Below are positions 53,265 through 62,059 of a stretch of DNA of 64,000 nucleotides, in pieces. A model generated the notes under the pieces. That model saw nothing but the letters and a program-made list of their open reading frames with translations, was not told the origin of the DNA and did not search any database. Origin of the DNA: Sediminicoccus sp. KRV36 (lineage in GTDB: Bacteria > Pseudomonadota > Alphaproteobacteria > Acetobacterales > Acetobacteraceae); assembly GCF_023243115.1 (NCBI RefSeq), contig NZ_CP085081.1, forward strand, positions 4,175,001-4,239,000. Direction: 5' to 3'. Position numbers and translations under genes: made by a program. The first letter of the stretch is position 1; every line of letters begins with the position of its first letter.

Positions 53265-54296
53265 GTGGTCGCCACGCGCGCCGAGCATTCGGTGCAGGAA
53301 TTGCGTCAATTGATCGCCCAGCTTGAGCAGAGCGGGATCGCGGAGCAGCGCCCGGAAGCCCGCGCCCTGCTCGAGCGTTCGCGCGCCGTGCTGCGCCAGC
53401 ATCGCCCTGCCCGGCGCAGGCTGACCGGCAAATTCGGCCGCCTGCTGGTCCTGGCCATGGATGCGCTGATGCTCGGCGCCCTGCCTTTCCTGGGCTTGCT
53501 GTTGCTGGCGGGTGGGGGGGCTTGGCCGGCGCCCTTGCTGGGTACTGCCATGACGCTGTGGTTGCTCTTCCGGCTGCGCCGCCACGCCCATTGGCTTGGC
53601 GAGGGCGGGCGCTGGGCGGGGTTTCACCTGGGCTGGGCCTATGACTGGCTGGCGGAGGCCTTCAGCCTGCGCGCCATGGCCCGGCTGGATGCGCGAATCA
53701 TGGCGCAAGAGGTGATGTGGGGCTGGCGGCAGCATCGGCGCAACCTGTCCCATCGCCCCGGGCTGGAGGATGTGGCGGGCTACCTGGCCGCGGAATTCGG
53801 CCCCACGGCCGAGCGGGAGTTTCGGCGCGCGGCCGATGCCATCCTGCAATGCCGCCCACCGAGCGAAGGCGGCATGGGCCCGCGCAGCCGCGCCAGCGAG
53901 CGCCTGGTTGCGCTTCGCTGGTCAGCGCTGATCGTGGTGTTCGGCCGGCTGGCCTGCTCGGGCGCCCTTTGGGCGGAAAGCGGGGCGGCCGGATCGCAAC
54001 CGCCCCGGGCGGCCCCGCGGACAGGCGATGGGGCGGGCAGCAGCGCCGCCGAACCCGTCCAGGCCGCGCAGGAGCCAAGCCCGCCGCCGCCCGAGGAGGA
54101 TGCCGAGGCGTCCGGCCGCGCCGCGCGGCGTGCCGATCTGCGCGACATGATCCGCCGCAAGCGGCAGGACATCACGACGGCCTTTGGCTGGAAGCTGAAA
54201 ACCGAGGCCGAGATCACCCAGCGCGACAGCTACCTCGCCGACATCCGCGCCGAGATCGCCGCGATGGAGCAGGAATTGGCGAAGCTTGGCGGGTGA
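53265..54296 (+). CDS. Membrane protein of unknown function, LemA partner
   Basis: 343 residues from a GTG at 53265 with GGGGAG upstream (the overlapping ATG frame closes quickly). A helical N-part (HSVQELRQLIAQLEQSG) is followed by two membrane segments (LLVLAMDALMLGALPFLGLLLLAGG and PAPLLGTAMTLWLLFRL), a long cytoplasmic stretch, a third hydrophobic segment (RWSALIVVFGRLACSGALWA), a Pro/Ala linker, and a C-terminal coiled coil (RRADLRDMIRRKRQDITTAF to IRAEIAAMEQELAKL). Not recognised. Adjacent to lemA, like the membrane partners of other LemA genes. Confidence 0.7.
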   Translation: MVATRAEHSVQELRQLIAQLEQSGIAEQRPEARALLERSRAVLRQHRPARRRLTGKFGRLLVLAMDALMLGALPFLGLLLLAGGGAWPAPLLGTAMTLWLLFRLRRHAHWLGEGGRWAGFHLGWAYDWLAEAFSLRAMARLDARIMAQEVMWGWRQHRRNLSHRPGLEDVAGYLAAEFGPTAEREFRRAADAILQCRPPSEGGMGPRSRASERLVALRWSALIVVFGRLACSGALWAESGAAGSQPPRAAPRTGDGAGSSAAEPVQAAQEPSPPPPEEDAEASGRAARRADLRDMIRRKRQDITTAFGWKLKTEAEITQRDSYLADIRAEIAAMEQELAKLGG

Positions 54297-54333
54297 GGGC
54301 ATGCTCCGGATGAACCGATAGAAGGACCCGCCC

Positions 54334-55086
54334 ATGCGCCTTGCGAACAAGACTCTGCTCATCACCGGCGGCGGCAGCGGCATTGGCCGCGCCACCGCGC
54401 TGCTGGCCGCGCGGGAGGGCGCGCAGGTCGCCGTGGCGGACCGCAACCTCGACGCCGCGCGGGAGACGGTCTCGCTGCTCGCCGGCGAGGGCCTCGCCAT
54501 CGGCATGGACGTGACCAGCAGCGCCGATTGCGCCCGCATGGTGGAGGAAACCATGGCCCGCTTCGGCCGGATCGACGTGCTGTGCAGCAATGCCGGCTAC
54601 GGCATCACGGGCGATGTGGTCAGTACGCCTGAGGAAGACTGGCAGGCGCTGTTCGATGTGAATGTGAAGGGCGTCTTCCTCTGCGCCAAGCATGTGGTGC
54701 CGGTGATGCGGGCCCAGGGCGGGGGCGCCATCGTCAACACCGCCTCCAACATCGCCATCATCGGCCTCAAGGACCGCGTGACCTATGTCGCGAGCAAGGG
54801 CGCCGTGGACAGCCTGACCCGCGCCATGGCGCTGGACCATGTGGCCGAGAATATTCGCGTGAATGCCGTGGCGCCCGGGCCCATCAGCAGCCCCTATTTC
54901 GACCGGATGATCGCCAATGCGCCGGACCCCGAGGAATTCAAGCGCGTGCTGAACTCCCGCAGCGCCATGAACCGCACCGGCCGGCCGGAGGAGGTGGCGC
55001 AGGTGATCATCTTCCTCGCCTCGGACGACGCATCCTTCGTCACCGGCGCCACCTATGTGGTGGATGGCGGCGGCGTCGTGATGTGA
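54334..55086 (+). CDS. SDR-family NAD(P)-dependent oxidoreductase
   Basis: 250 residues, classical short-chain dehydrogenase: cofactor motif TGGGSGIG near residue 11, NNAG equivalent CSNAGYG, catalytic Ser in NTASNIAI, Tyr/Lys in TYVASKGAVDSL, and the C-terminal TGATYVVDGGGVVM. The Asp in VADRNLDA after beta-2 suggests NAD(H) preference. The substrate is unknown. Confidence 0.92.
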   Translation: MRLANKTLLITGGGSGIGRATALLAAREGAQVAVADRNLDAARETVSLLAGEGLAIGMDVTSSADCARMVEETMARFGRIDVLCSNAGYGITGDVVSTPEEDWQALFDVNVKGVFLCAKHVVPVMRAQGGGAIVNTASNIAIIGLKDRVTYVASKGAVDSLTRAMALDHVAENIRVNAVAPGPISSPYFDRMIANAPDPEEFKRVLNSRSAMNRTGRPEEVAQVIIFLASDDASFVTGATYVVDGGGVVM

Positions 55087-55089
55087 CGC

Positions 55090-55776
55090 TCAGAAGGGGA
55101 TGGGCTTGCCGTGATGGTCGAAGAACAGCCCCGTCTGCGCGGGGGTGAGGGCCGCCATCACCGCCAGCAGCCGCGCGGCTGACTGCGCGGGGCTCTGCAC
55201 CTCCAACCCCGCCTTGGCGAAGGGATTGGAGAGACCCGTCTCCACCGTGCCCGGATGCAGTGCCACGCAGATCGCCTGTGGGCGCGTGCGCGCGACCTCG
55301 ATCGCCGCCGTGCGCAAAATCTGGTTGAGCGCCGCCTTGGAAGCGCGATAGCTGACCCAGCCACCCAGCCGATTATCGCCGATGCTGCCGACCCGGGCGG
55401 AGAGGGTGGCAAAGACGGCCCGGCCATTGCGCGCCAGCAGCGGCAGGAAATGCTTCATCAGCAATGCCGGGCCGGTCGCGTTCAGGGCAAAGCTCTGGGC
55501 CAGATGCGCCGGGTCCAGCTGGCGAAAGCTCTTTTCCGGCTGGAAGCGGTCGTCATGCAGGAAGCCGGTGGCATCCACCACCAGGCGCAACCCGGGGCCG
55601 ATGTCCGCCGCCGCGCGGGCGATGCTCGCTTCGTCCAGCAGATCGAGGGCGGGGGTCGTGCGGCGGCCCAGGCGCCGGACGGGCTGGTGATCCCGCTCCA
55701 GCGCATCAGCCAGGGCGGCGCCGATGCCGCCGGTGGCGCCAATGATGACCGCGGGGATCGTTGTGTCGGATTCCAT
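55090..55776 (-). CDS. SDR-family oxidoreductase
   Basis: 228 residues from the ATG at 55776 (MESDTTIPAVIIGATGGIGAAL); a start 12 codons upstream is also open. The motifs are GATGGIG, DATG in place of NNAG, SARVGSI for the Ser, and YRASKAALNQI for Tyr/Lys. It resembles the CsgA/C-factor-like SDR subgroup. It converges on the preceding SDR with a 3-base gap and is not its close paralogue. Confidence 0.88.
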   Translation of the reverse strand: MESDTTIPAVIIGATGGIGAALADALERDHQPVRRLGRRTTPALDLLDEASIARAAADIGPGLRLVVDATGFLHDDRFQPEKSFRQLDPAHLAQSFALNATGPALLMKHFLPLLARNGRAVFATLSARVGSIGDNRLGGWVSYRASKAALNQILRTAAIEVARTRPQAICVALHPGTVETGLSNPFAKAGLEVQSPAQSAARLLAVMAALTPAQTGLFFDHHGKPIPF

Positions 55777-55853
55777 GACCAGAGGGATGGTGGCAAAGCG
55801 CGCCTCCCGCAAGGCGGGCTGGCCGCTGGGCGAGCCCGCCCCATATCAGCGCC

Positions 55854-56717
55854 ATGCCGCATGACACGCCGCCCCGCCGGATGCCGGACCCCGCCCAGCC
55901 GCTGAAACAAGCCATCGCCGCGCGGGTCGTGGCCCTGTTCAACGACCGCGCCAAGGGCGAGGCGCCGGTGACGCGGCGGCCGGATGGGCTGTTCGGCCCC
56001 AGATCCGTGGCCTGGCGCGTGCATGGCGACGTCGCCTCCATGATGGTGGGGGGCATTTCCTCGCTGCTGCTGCAGATGCTGCATCCGGCGGTGCTGGCCG
56101 GCGTCTGGGATCATTCGAATTTCCGCAGTGACCTGCATGGCCGCCTGCGCCGCACCGCGCGCTTCATCGCGCTGACCACCTATGGCGGGCCGGAGGAAGC
56201 GCATGCCGTGATGGCCCGCGTGCGCCACATCCATGATCGGGTGGGCGGCACCCTGCCCGATGGCACGCCCTACCACGCCAATGACCCTGCCCTGCTGGCC
56301 TGGGTGCATGTGACGGAGGCGACAAGTTTCCTCAACGCCTGGCGCCGCTACGTGGAGCCACGCATGTCGGGCGCCGATCAGGATCGCTATTTCGCGGAAA
56401 TGGCCCAGGTGGCCGAGGGGCTGGGCGCGGCGCCCGTGCCGCGGGACCGCGCGGCCGCGCAGCGCCTGATCGCGGCCTATCGCCCGCAATTGCGCAGCGA
56501 TGCCCGCACCCGCGAGGTCCGGCAATTCCTGCTGAAGCCCGCCAGCACCGAGCCGCTGGCGGGTCCCTTGCAGGCGCTCGGCAACCAGGCCGCGATTGAC
56601 CTGCTGCCCGAATGGGCGCGGCGCATGCATGGCCTGGCCAATCCCCTGCTCGGCCGGCCGCTGTTGCGGGCCGGCACGCTGGGCGTGGCGCGGACCCTGC
56701 GCTGGGCCTTTCGCTGA
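55854..56717 (+). CDS. MpaB-like oxygenase (DUF2236)
   Basis: 287 residues of the DUF2236/MpaB family (haem-dependent oxygenases including latex-clearing proteins). Characteristic are FGPRSVAWRVHGDVASMMVGGISSLLLQMLHPAVLAGVWDHSNF, RTARFIALTTYGGPEEAHAVMARVRHIHDRVGG and LLAWVHVTEATSFLNAWRRY, with the His residues in the LHP and RVRHIH blocks. There is no signal peptide. The substrate is unknown. Confidence 0.9.
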   Translation: MPHDTPPRRMPDPAQPLKQAIAARVVALFNDRAKGEAPVTRRPDGLFGPRSVAWRVHGDVASMMVGGISSLLLQMLHPAVLAGVWDHSNFRSDLHGRLRRTARFIALTTYGGPEEAHAVMARVRHIHDRVGGTLPDGTPYHANDPALLAWVHVTEATSFLNAWRRYVEPRMSGADQDRYFAEMAQVAEGLGAAPVPRDRAAAQRLIAAYRPQLRSDARTREVRQFLLKPASTEPLAGPLQALGNQAAIDLLPEWARRMHGLANPLLGRPLLRAGTLGVARTLRWAFR

Positions 56718-56720
56718 CTG

Positions 56721-57506
56721 TCAGCCGGCGAGGAAGGGCTGCAACCGCTCCAGAAACGCCGCCTGCCGTGTCTGCGGATAGAAATGCCCGCCATCCGGCA
56801 AGGGGGCGAAGGCGGCGCCGCGAAGGGCGGCGGCCGTGGCGCGCTGGTGGTGATGCGGGACGATCACATCATCCGTCGCACCCAGCACCAGCGTCGGCAC
56901 CTGGATCTTCGGTGGCAGATCCGTCCCGTCAAAGCCCAGCAGCGCGCCGATGCGTTCGGACCAGCGCAGGCGCTCCTCCGCCTCGCGCGCCGCCGAGAGC
57001 AGCGCGGGATCGGCGAAATTCCCGGCGGCGATCAGCGTCTCGGCCGGGTAGCCCAGGAAGCGGCCCATCTGCTCATAGGCGGCATACCCAGCGCGCTCGA
57101 GGATGGCGAGGCGCGTGGTGAACAGCGCATGCAGATACGGGTCCGGTCTCAGCCAGCCGGCGGAGAGCACGAGGCGCGAGACATCGCAGAGCCCCTCGGC
57201 CGCCATGGTGAGCACGATGGCGGCACCGGTGGAGTGGCCGCAAAGCGCGACGGGCCCCTCCATCGCCGCCGCGACCGCCGCCGCATCCTCGGCCAGGGTG
57301 CGGATATTCACCGGCGCCTGGCCGCGCGTGCTGGCCGCCACGCCGCGCTGGTCCAGCACCGCCACGCGGTGATGCCGGCTCAGTTCGGGCAGCAGCCTGG
57401 CCCAGAAGCCCGCCGTTCCGCCCAGGCCCGAGACAAGCAGCAGGGCCGGCCCCTCGCCCGTGATGGTGACGGCGAGTTCCGCGCCATCCGGCCGCGCGAG
57501 GATCAA
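56721..57506 (-). CDS. Alpha/beta hydrolase
   Basis: 261 residues from a TTG at 57506 that overlaps the dctP stop (TTGA). The nucleophile is Ser92 in LCGHSTGAA, the acid Asp in LGATDDVIVP and the base His in PDGGHFYPQT; the oxyanion region is VSGLGGTAGFW. It is the RutD/3-oxoadipate enol-lactonase-like type. As the last gene of the TRAP operon it may cleave an ester, lactone or diketone of the imported compound, which is inference. Confidence 0.9.
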   Translation of the reverse strand: MILARPDGAELAVTITGEGPALLLVSGLGGTAGFWARLLPELSRHHRVAVLDQRGVAASTRGQAPVNIRTLAEDAAAVAAAMEGPVALCGHSTGAAIVLTMAAEGLCDVSRLVLSAGWLRPDPYLHALFTTRLAILERAGYAAYEQMGRFLGYPAETLIAAGNFADPALLSAAREAEERLRWSERIGALLGFDGTDLPPKIQVPTLVLGATDDVIVPHHHQRATAAALRGAAFAPLPDGGHFYPQTRQAAFLERLQPFLAG

Positions 57507-58489
57507 GCCCGCGCCTTCGCCGCCTCGATTTCCGCCAGCAGGGCACGGCCATTGGGCGCATTGGCCAGGATGGCGTCGTAGGCCGGGCGTGCCGCCGCCT
57601 TGAAGGGAGCGAGGTCGGGCTCGATGATGTTGATGCCGCGCCGGCGCACCTCGACGAAGCTCTCCGCGCGGAAGCGGTTGTAATAGGCCAGGCCCTCGGT
57701 GATGGCGGCCGGCACGCTCTCGCGGATCGCCGCCTGCACATCGGCCGGCAGCCCGGTGAAGCGCGAGCGCGAGGCGATGAGCACTGAGGGCAGCTGGTGC
57801 GTCTTCGTCAGCACGTAATGGCGGATCACCTCGACGAAGCGGTCGGCGATCATCTGGTCCGGCGCCAGTTCGGCCGCATCCACTACGCCATTCTGCAAGG
57901 CCAGGAACAGCTCCGCATAGGCCGTCGGCGTCGGCTGCATGCCGATGGCGCGATAGGTCTCGACATAGCCCGGGGACTGGATCACCCGGATCTTCAAGCC
58001 GCGCGCTTCTGCGAGGTTGGTGAAGGGCCGGTTGGTCAGCACGCTGCGCTCAAACAGGTTGAACCAGGACAGCCCGATCATGCCGACAGGTTCCAGCAGG
58101 CCCAGCAGGCGTTGGCCCATCGGCCCCTGCATCAGGATATTGGCCTGCTCATAGCTGTCGAACAGCCAGGGCAACGACAAGACGCCCATGTCGCGGATGG
58201 TGTTCTCCAGCGAGGGCTGGCTGTTGAACATCAGGTCAATGGCGCCGGTGCGGGCCGATTGGATCAGCCGCAACTCGCCCCCCAGGGCAGAGTTGGCGAA
58301 GACCACGATCTTCACGCGGCCATTGGTCCGCGCCTCGACCAGCTCGGAGAGCTTGGTGCCGGCCACGTGGTAGGAGGATTGCTCCGAGAGCACATGGCCG
58401 AGGCGAAGCTCGGTCACGGCCTGCGCGCGTGCGACGAAGGGTGCGGCGATGAGGCCGAGGCCAAGGGTCCGGCGAGGCAATGCGATCAT
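57503..58489 (-). CDS. dctP: TRAP transporter solute-binding protein (DctP)
   Basis: 328 residues with a signal peptide (MIALPRRTLGLGLIAAPFVARA). The DctP fold is shown by TELRLGHVLSEQSSYHVAGTKLSELVEARTNGRVKIVVFANSALGGE, GLKIRVIQSPGYVETYRAIGMQPTPTAYAELFLALQNGVVDAAE (with the carboxylate-binding Arg in KIRV) and LTKTHQLPSVLIASR. It captures an organic acid in the periplasm for the DctQM permease encoded just upstream (19-base gap). Confidence 0.95.
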   Translation of the reverse strand: MIALPRRTLGLGLIAAPFVARAQAVTELRLGHVLSEQSSYHVAGTKLSELVEARTNGRVKIVVFANSALGGELRLIQSARTGAIDLMFNSQPSLENTIRDMGVLSLPWLFDSYEQANILMQGPMGQRLLGLLEPVGMIGLSWFNLFERSVLTNRPFTNLAEARGLKIRVIQSPGYVETYRAIGMQPTPTAYAELFLALQNGVVDAAELAPDQMIADRFVEVIRHYVLTKTHQLPSVLIASRSRFTGLPADVQAAIRESVPAAITEGLAYYNRFRAESFVEVRRRGINIIEPDLAPFKAAARPAYDAILANAPNGRALLAEIEAAKARA

Positions 58490-58508
58490 GATGGATTCTC
58501 CTTTTGCG

Positions 58509-59780
58509 TTAGCGGACCAGCGCCAGGGACAGCGCGGGCACATAGGTGATGATGAGCAGGCACAGGATGAGGGTGGCCAGGAAGGGCAGCAGCGGCGGCA
58601 TCAACTGCTCCATGCGCAGCTTGCTGATGCTGCAGGCGACGAACAGGTTCACCCCCACCGGCGGTGTGACCATGCCGACGGCAAGGTTCACCACCACGAT
58701 CGTGCCGAAATGGATGGGATCGATGCCAAAGGCGATGGCGGCCGGCGCCAGCACGGGTGCGAGGATGATGATGGCCGCCAGCGTCTCCATGAACATGCCC
58801 ACGATGAACAGAAAGCCGTTCACCAGCAGCAGGAAGATCAGCGGGCTGGCCGTCACGGCGGTCAGCCAGGCGGCGACGGCCTGCGGCGCCTGGTAGGTCG
58901 TCAGCACATAGGCGAAGACGCTGGCGAAGGCGACGATGATGAGCACGATGGCCGAGGTCTTTGCGCTGCCGGCCAGAATATCCGGCAGGTCCCGCCATTT
59001 CAGCTCCTTGTAGATGAAGAGGCCGAGGATCAGCGCATAGACGGCGGCGACCACGGCGGCCTCGGTCGCGGTGAAGATGCCGCCATAGATGCCACCCAGC
59101 ACGATGATGGGCATCAGCAGCGAAAGGGCGGCACGCTTCGTTGCCGCCACCACATCGCGCGCGATCTCGCGCGGGGCGAAGCGCGTGGGGTCGCCATATT
59201 CGCGCATGCTGGATTGCACGATGATCAGCCCCATCAGGCTGAAGCCGATCAGCAGGCCCGGCAGGATGCCCGCGAGGAAGAGCGAGCCGATGCTCTCGCT
59301 CACCGTCACCGCGTAGATCACCATGGGAATGGAGGGCGGGATGATGACGCCGATCTCGCCGGAAGCCGCGACGATCGCCGCCGCATAGGGCTTGGGATAA
59401 TTCCGCTTGGTCATCTCTGGCACGAGGATCGAGCCGATGGCCGCCGCGGTGGCCGAGGAGGAGCCGCTGATGGTGGCGAAGAACATGGCCGTCAGCACGC
59501 CCGCGGCACCGAGGCCCCCGCGCACCCAACCGACCAGTGCTGCGGCCAGGCCCACCAGGCGCGAGGCCATGCCGCCCGCCAGCATGATGCGTCCGGCCAT
59601 GACGTAGAAGGGAATGGCCAGCAGGGTGAAGCTGTCCAGGCTCTCCAACGCGGCTTGCGCCACGACGATCAGCGGGATGCGCTGCGCCTCCAGCGCCACC
59701 AGAGGCGCCATGCCGAGGGCGAAGCCGATCGGGACGGCGGCGGCGAACATGATGATCAGCGCGATGGCGGTACCGATCAT
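58509..59780 (-). CDS. dctM: TRAP transporter large permease (DctM)
   Basis: 423 residues with about 11-12 membrane helices. The family blocks are IIMFAAAVPIGFALGMAPLVALEA, LLAIPFYVMAGRIMLAGGMASRLVGLAAALVGWVRGGLGAAGVLTAMFFATISGSSSATAAAIGSILVPEM, EIGVIIPPSIPMVIYAV and VNLAVGMVTPPVGVNLFVA. It carries the Na+-coupled elevator transport step. It begins 3 bases after dctQ. Confidence 0.96.
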   Translation of the reverse strand: MIGTAIALIIMFAAAVPIGFALGMAPLVALEAQRIPLIVVAQAALESLDSFTLLAIPFYVMAGRIMLAGGMASRLVGLAAALVGWVRGGLGAAGVLTAMFFATISGSSSATAAAIGSILVPEMTKRNYPKPYAAAIVAASGEIGVIIPPSIPMVIYAVTVSESIGSLFLAGILPGLLIGFSLMGLIIVQSSMREYGDPTRFAPREIARDVVAATKRAALSLLMPIIVLGGIYGGIFTATEAAVVAAVYALILGLFIYKELKWRDLPDILAGSAKTSAIVLIIVAFASVFAYVLTTYQAPQAVAAWLTAVTASPLIFLLLVNGFLFIVGMFMETLAAIIILAPVLAPAAIAFGIDPIHFGTIVVVNLAVGMVTPPVGVNLFVACSISKLRMEQLMPPLLPFLATLILCLLIITYVPALSLALVR

Positions 59781-59783
59781 GGC

Positions 59784-60308
59784 TCAATCCACCACGGCAT
59801 CGAGTGCGCCGCGCGGATCGCTGCCCTCGATGATACAGGCCAGCAGGAAGCCCAGGATATTCATCACCATCAGCGCGGCACCGACTGGCAGCGACATGAA
59901 GACATACCATTTGGACAGGCCCAGCACCGGGCTCGTCTCGATGGCGCCGATCTCGGCGAATTCCAGGCCAAGAATGATCAGCAGCACGGCGAAAGCCGCA
60001 CAGGCCAGATAGGCCAGGACCTTGATGGCGATGCCCAGCACGCGCGGGACGGCATGCGTCACCAGATCCAGCGCGATCAGCTCGCCATGGCGCAAGGCCC
60101 AGGCGGCGCCCAGGAACACCGTCCAGATCATCGAGAAGCGCGCCACCTCCTCCGTCCAGGCGGCGGAGGCGTTGAAGCCCAGCAGCGGCAGCACGAAGCG
60201 CACGACCACCTGGCCCAGCGCCCCCACCGTCATCATGAGCAGCAGCAGCGCGAGGACGTATTTCAGCAGCAGGTTCACGCCATCAATGGCGGCGAGGATG
60301 ATTTTCAT
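59784..60308 (-). CDS. dctQ: TRAP transporter small permease (DctQ)
   Basis: 174 residues with four membrane helices: LLKYVLALLLLMMTVGALGQVVVRFVLPLLG, TEEVARFSMIWTVFLGAAWALRHGELIALDLV (the DctQ core with Glu-Glu and RHGE), VLAYLACAAFAVLLIILGLEFAE and a final helix. It scaffolds DctM in the membrane. The ATG overlaps the upstream dehydrogenase stop by 4 bases. Confidence 0.94.
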   Translation of the reverse strand: MKIILAAIDGVNLLLKYVLALLLLMMTVGALGQVVVRFVLPLLGFNASAAWTEEVARFSMIWTVFLGAAWALRHGELIALDLVTHAVPRVLGIAIKVLAYLACAAFAVLLIILGLEFAEIGAIETSPVLGLSKWYVFMSLPVGAALMVMNILGFLLACIIEGSDPRGALDAVVD

Positions 60309-61243
60309 GGGCGGCCCGCCTGTTCCAGATGCCCGCGCAGGCCCGCGATGGCACGATCCCGCCGCTTCTGCCGCGCGGGCAATTCGCTGAGCGGCAATTG
60401 CGCCCGCAGCCCCGCTTCCAGCTTGTCCACCGCGGCGGGCGTCAGCGCCTGGGCGGCACCGCGATCCTTCGCCACATCATCCAGGATATAGCCGAACAGC
60501 TCCATATATTGCCGGATGCCGCCCAGTGCATTCAGGTCCACGCCGGCGAAGGGTCCGATGACGGCCCAGCGCAGGCCAAAGCCGTGGGTGAGCGTCGTAT
60601 CCGCATCCTCGGGGCTGATCACGCCATCGCGCACGAGCGCCACCATCTCGTTCAGCATGGCGGCCTGGATGCGGTTCATGGCGAAGCCGCTGATCTCGCC
60701 ATGCACACGGATGGGCTTCTGACCGACCGCCTCCATGACCCGATACGCCTCGGCCAGCGTCGCCTCCGAGGTGCCGGGATGGGTGACGATCTCCGTGACC
60801 GGCAGCAGGAAGGGCGGGGTCAGCGGATGCACCACGATGAAGTGCTCAGGCCGCGCCAGGACGGACGCCAATGCGGCCTGGGACAGGCCGGAGGTGGAGG
60901 TGGCGAGGATCGCATCGGCGCGCATCGAGGCCTCGATGCGGGGCAGCACCTCCTGCTTGATGGCGAGGTCCTCCTTCACCTGTTCCTGCACCCAATCCAC
61001 ATCACCGACGGCGTCCGCGAGTTCCGCGTGTGTGGTGATGCGCGCGGCACCGCCCGGCAACCCGGCGATGGCGGAGCCTTCGAGTGCCTCAAACACCGCG
61101 GCGACGCGGGACGGAAAGCGCTGCAGCGCCGCGGGATCCGCATCCCAGACGCGGACGGTGCAGCCCGCACGCGCAAAGACCACGGCCCATGCCGTGCCGA
61201 TGGTGCCAGCGCCGATCAGCGCGACCTTCAACGAGACGCTCAT
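60305..61243 (-). CDS. 3-hydroxyacyl-CoA dehydrogenase-family NAD oxidoreductase
   Basis: 312 residues: Rossmann GAGTIGTAWAVVFARAGCTVRVWDAD at the N-terminus (Asp after beta-2, so NAD), catalytic His in FIVVHPLTPPFLLPVTEIV, and the helical C-domain SGFAMNRIQAAMLNEMVALVRDGVISPEDADTTLTHGFGLRWAVIGPF. The single-domain form resembles lambda-crystallin/L-gulonate 3-dehydrogenase and carnitine dehydrogenase rather than fatty-acid enzymes, so a small hydroxy acid is the likely substrate. Overlaps at both ends put it in the TRAP operon. Confidence 0.9.
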   Translation of the reverse strand: MSVSLKVALIGAGTIGTAWAVVFARAGCTVRVWDADPAALQRFPSRVAAVFEALEGSAIAGLPGGAARITTHAELADAVGDVDWVQEQVKEDLAIKQEVLPRIEASMRADAILATSTSGLSQAALASVLARPEHFIVVHPLTPPFLLPVTEIVTHPGTSEATLAEAYRVMEAVGQKPIRVHGEISGFAMNRIQAAMLNEMVALVRDGVISPEDADTTLTHGFGLRWAVIGPFAGVDLNALGGIRQYMELFGYILDDVAKDRGAAQALTPAAVDKLEAGLRAQLPLSELPARQKRRDRAIAGLRGHLEQAGRP

Positions 61244-61554
61244 TGGATCGGCGAGAAGCTGGAGGGCGTCAGGATGCGCGTGTTCTGCACATCCAGGTAA
61301 TCCGCGACCATGCCGAGATAGGCCTGCCACTCCGGATCGGCCAGCATGGCCGCGCGGCGGCGCGCGCGATCATCCAGCCCATCATAGCCCCAGAGGGCAA
61401 CGACATGATTGAGCTCACCGATCTCGGTGGTGAAATAGCCGAGGAACTTGCCCAGATGCTTCACCTGCAAGGGCAGGCCATGCTTCTCATAGGTGGTGAC
61501 GAAAAGCCCGAGCTTGCCGGGCTTCAGACGATAATCCCGCTCCTCGACGATCAC
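61240..61554 (-). CDS. NIPSNAP-family protein
   Basis: 104 residues from a GTG at 61554. The ferredoxin-like NIPSNAP fold is suggested by VIVEERDYRLKPGKLGLFVTTYEKHGLPLQVKHLGKFLGYFTTEIGELNHVVALWGYDGLDDRARRRAAMLADPEWQAYL. It is often found beside catabolic enzymes, function unknown. It overlaps the dehydrogenase gene by 4 bases and follows the cupin gene by 4. Confidence 0.88.
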   Translation of the reverse strand: MIVEERDYRLKPGKLGLFVTTYEKHGLPLQVKHLGKFLGYFTTEIGELNHVVALWGYDGLDDRARRRAAMLADPEWQAYLGMVADYLDVQNTRILTPSSFSPIQ

Positions 61555-61558
61555 GCGC

Positions 61559-62059
61559 TCAGGCTTTCGGAGGGAGCGTGCCGAAGACCGTCTCGGCTTC
61601 GATCTGCAGCACATCCGCGGGGCGCGGGAAATTCGGCGGCTGCGGGTCACCGGGCTTCCGCTCGCGGCCGATGCGGGCGAAGAAGGTCTCCAACCCGCCG
61701 GGCATCATCAGCCACATGAAGGTCATCGGCGCATCGTCGCTCGCTTGGAAGCGGTGCGCGCGTCCTTTGCCGATATAGATGCAGGTGCCCTTCACCATCG
61801 ACACCTTGTCCTTGCCATCGAGCAGCGCCTCGCCGCCGCCTTCGAGCACGAAGATCACCTCCTCATTGTCGGGGTGGACATGCTCACGCACGAAGCAGCC
61901 GGGGTCCACCAGCTGCGTGCCCATGGAGAAGGGCGTCTCCCCGCCAATCTCGTTGGAGGCCAGCATGCAGCGCACGAAGCCATTGGCCGGCACGGGCTGC
62001 CAAAAGGAGCGCGCATCATCGGGCTGCACCACCACCAGTGGAGCGAGGGTCTCGGACAT
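61559..62059 (-). CDS. Cupin-domain protein
   Basis: 166 residues. Cupin motif 1 is PGCFVREHVHPDNEEVIFVLEGGGEALLDG (HVH and Glu metal ligands) and motif 2 is IYIGKGRAHRFQASDDAPMTFMWLMM with the last His. It is a mononuclear metal-binding beta-barrel, either an oxygenase/isomerase for the imported compound or a sensor. Its ATG overlaps the gntR stop by one base (TGATG). Confidence 0.9.
   Translation of the reverse strand: MSETLAPLVVVQPDDARSFWQPVPANGFVRCMLASNEIGGETPFSMGTQLVDPGCFVREHVHPDNEEVIFVLEGGGEALLDGKDKVSMVKGTCIYIGKGRAHRFQASDDAPMTFMWLMMPGGLETFFARIGRERKPGDPQPPNFPRPADVLQIEAETVFGTLPPKA

Noticed and set aside
58449..60491. 680-codon plus-strand open frame opposite the dctQM genes
   Set aside because: Asp/His/Gln-rich low-complexity shadow of the TRAP permease genes; no recognisable fold.
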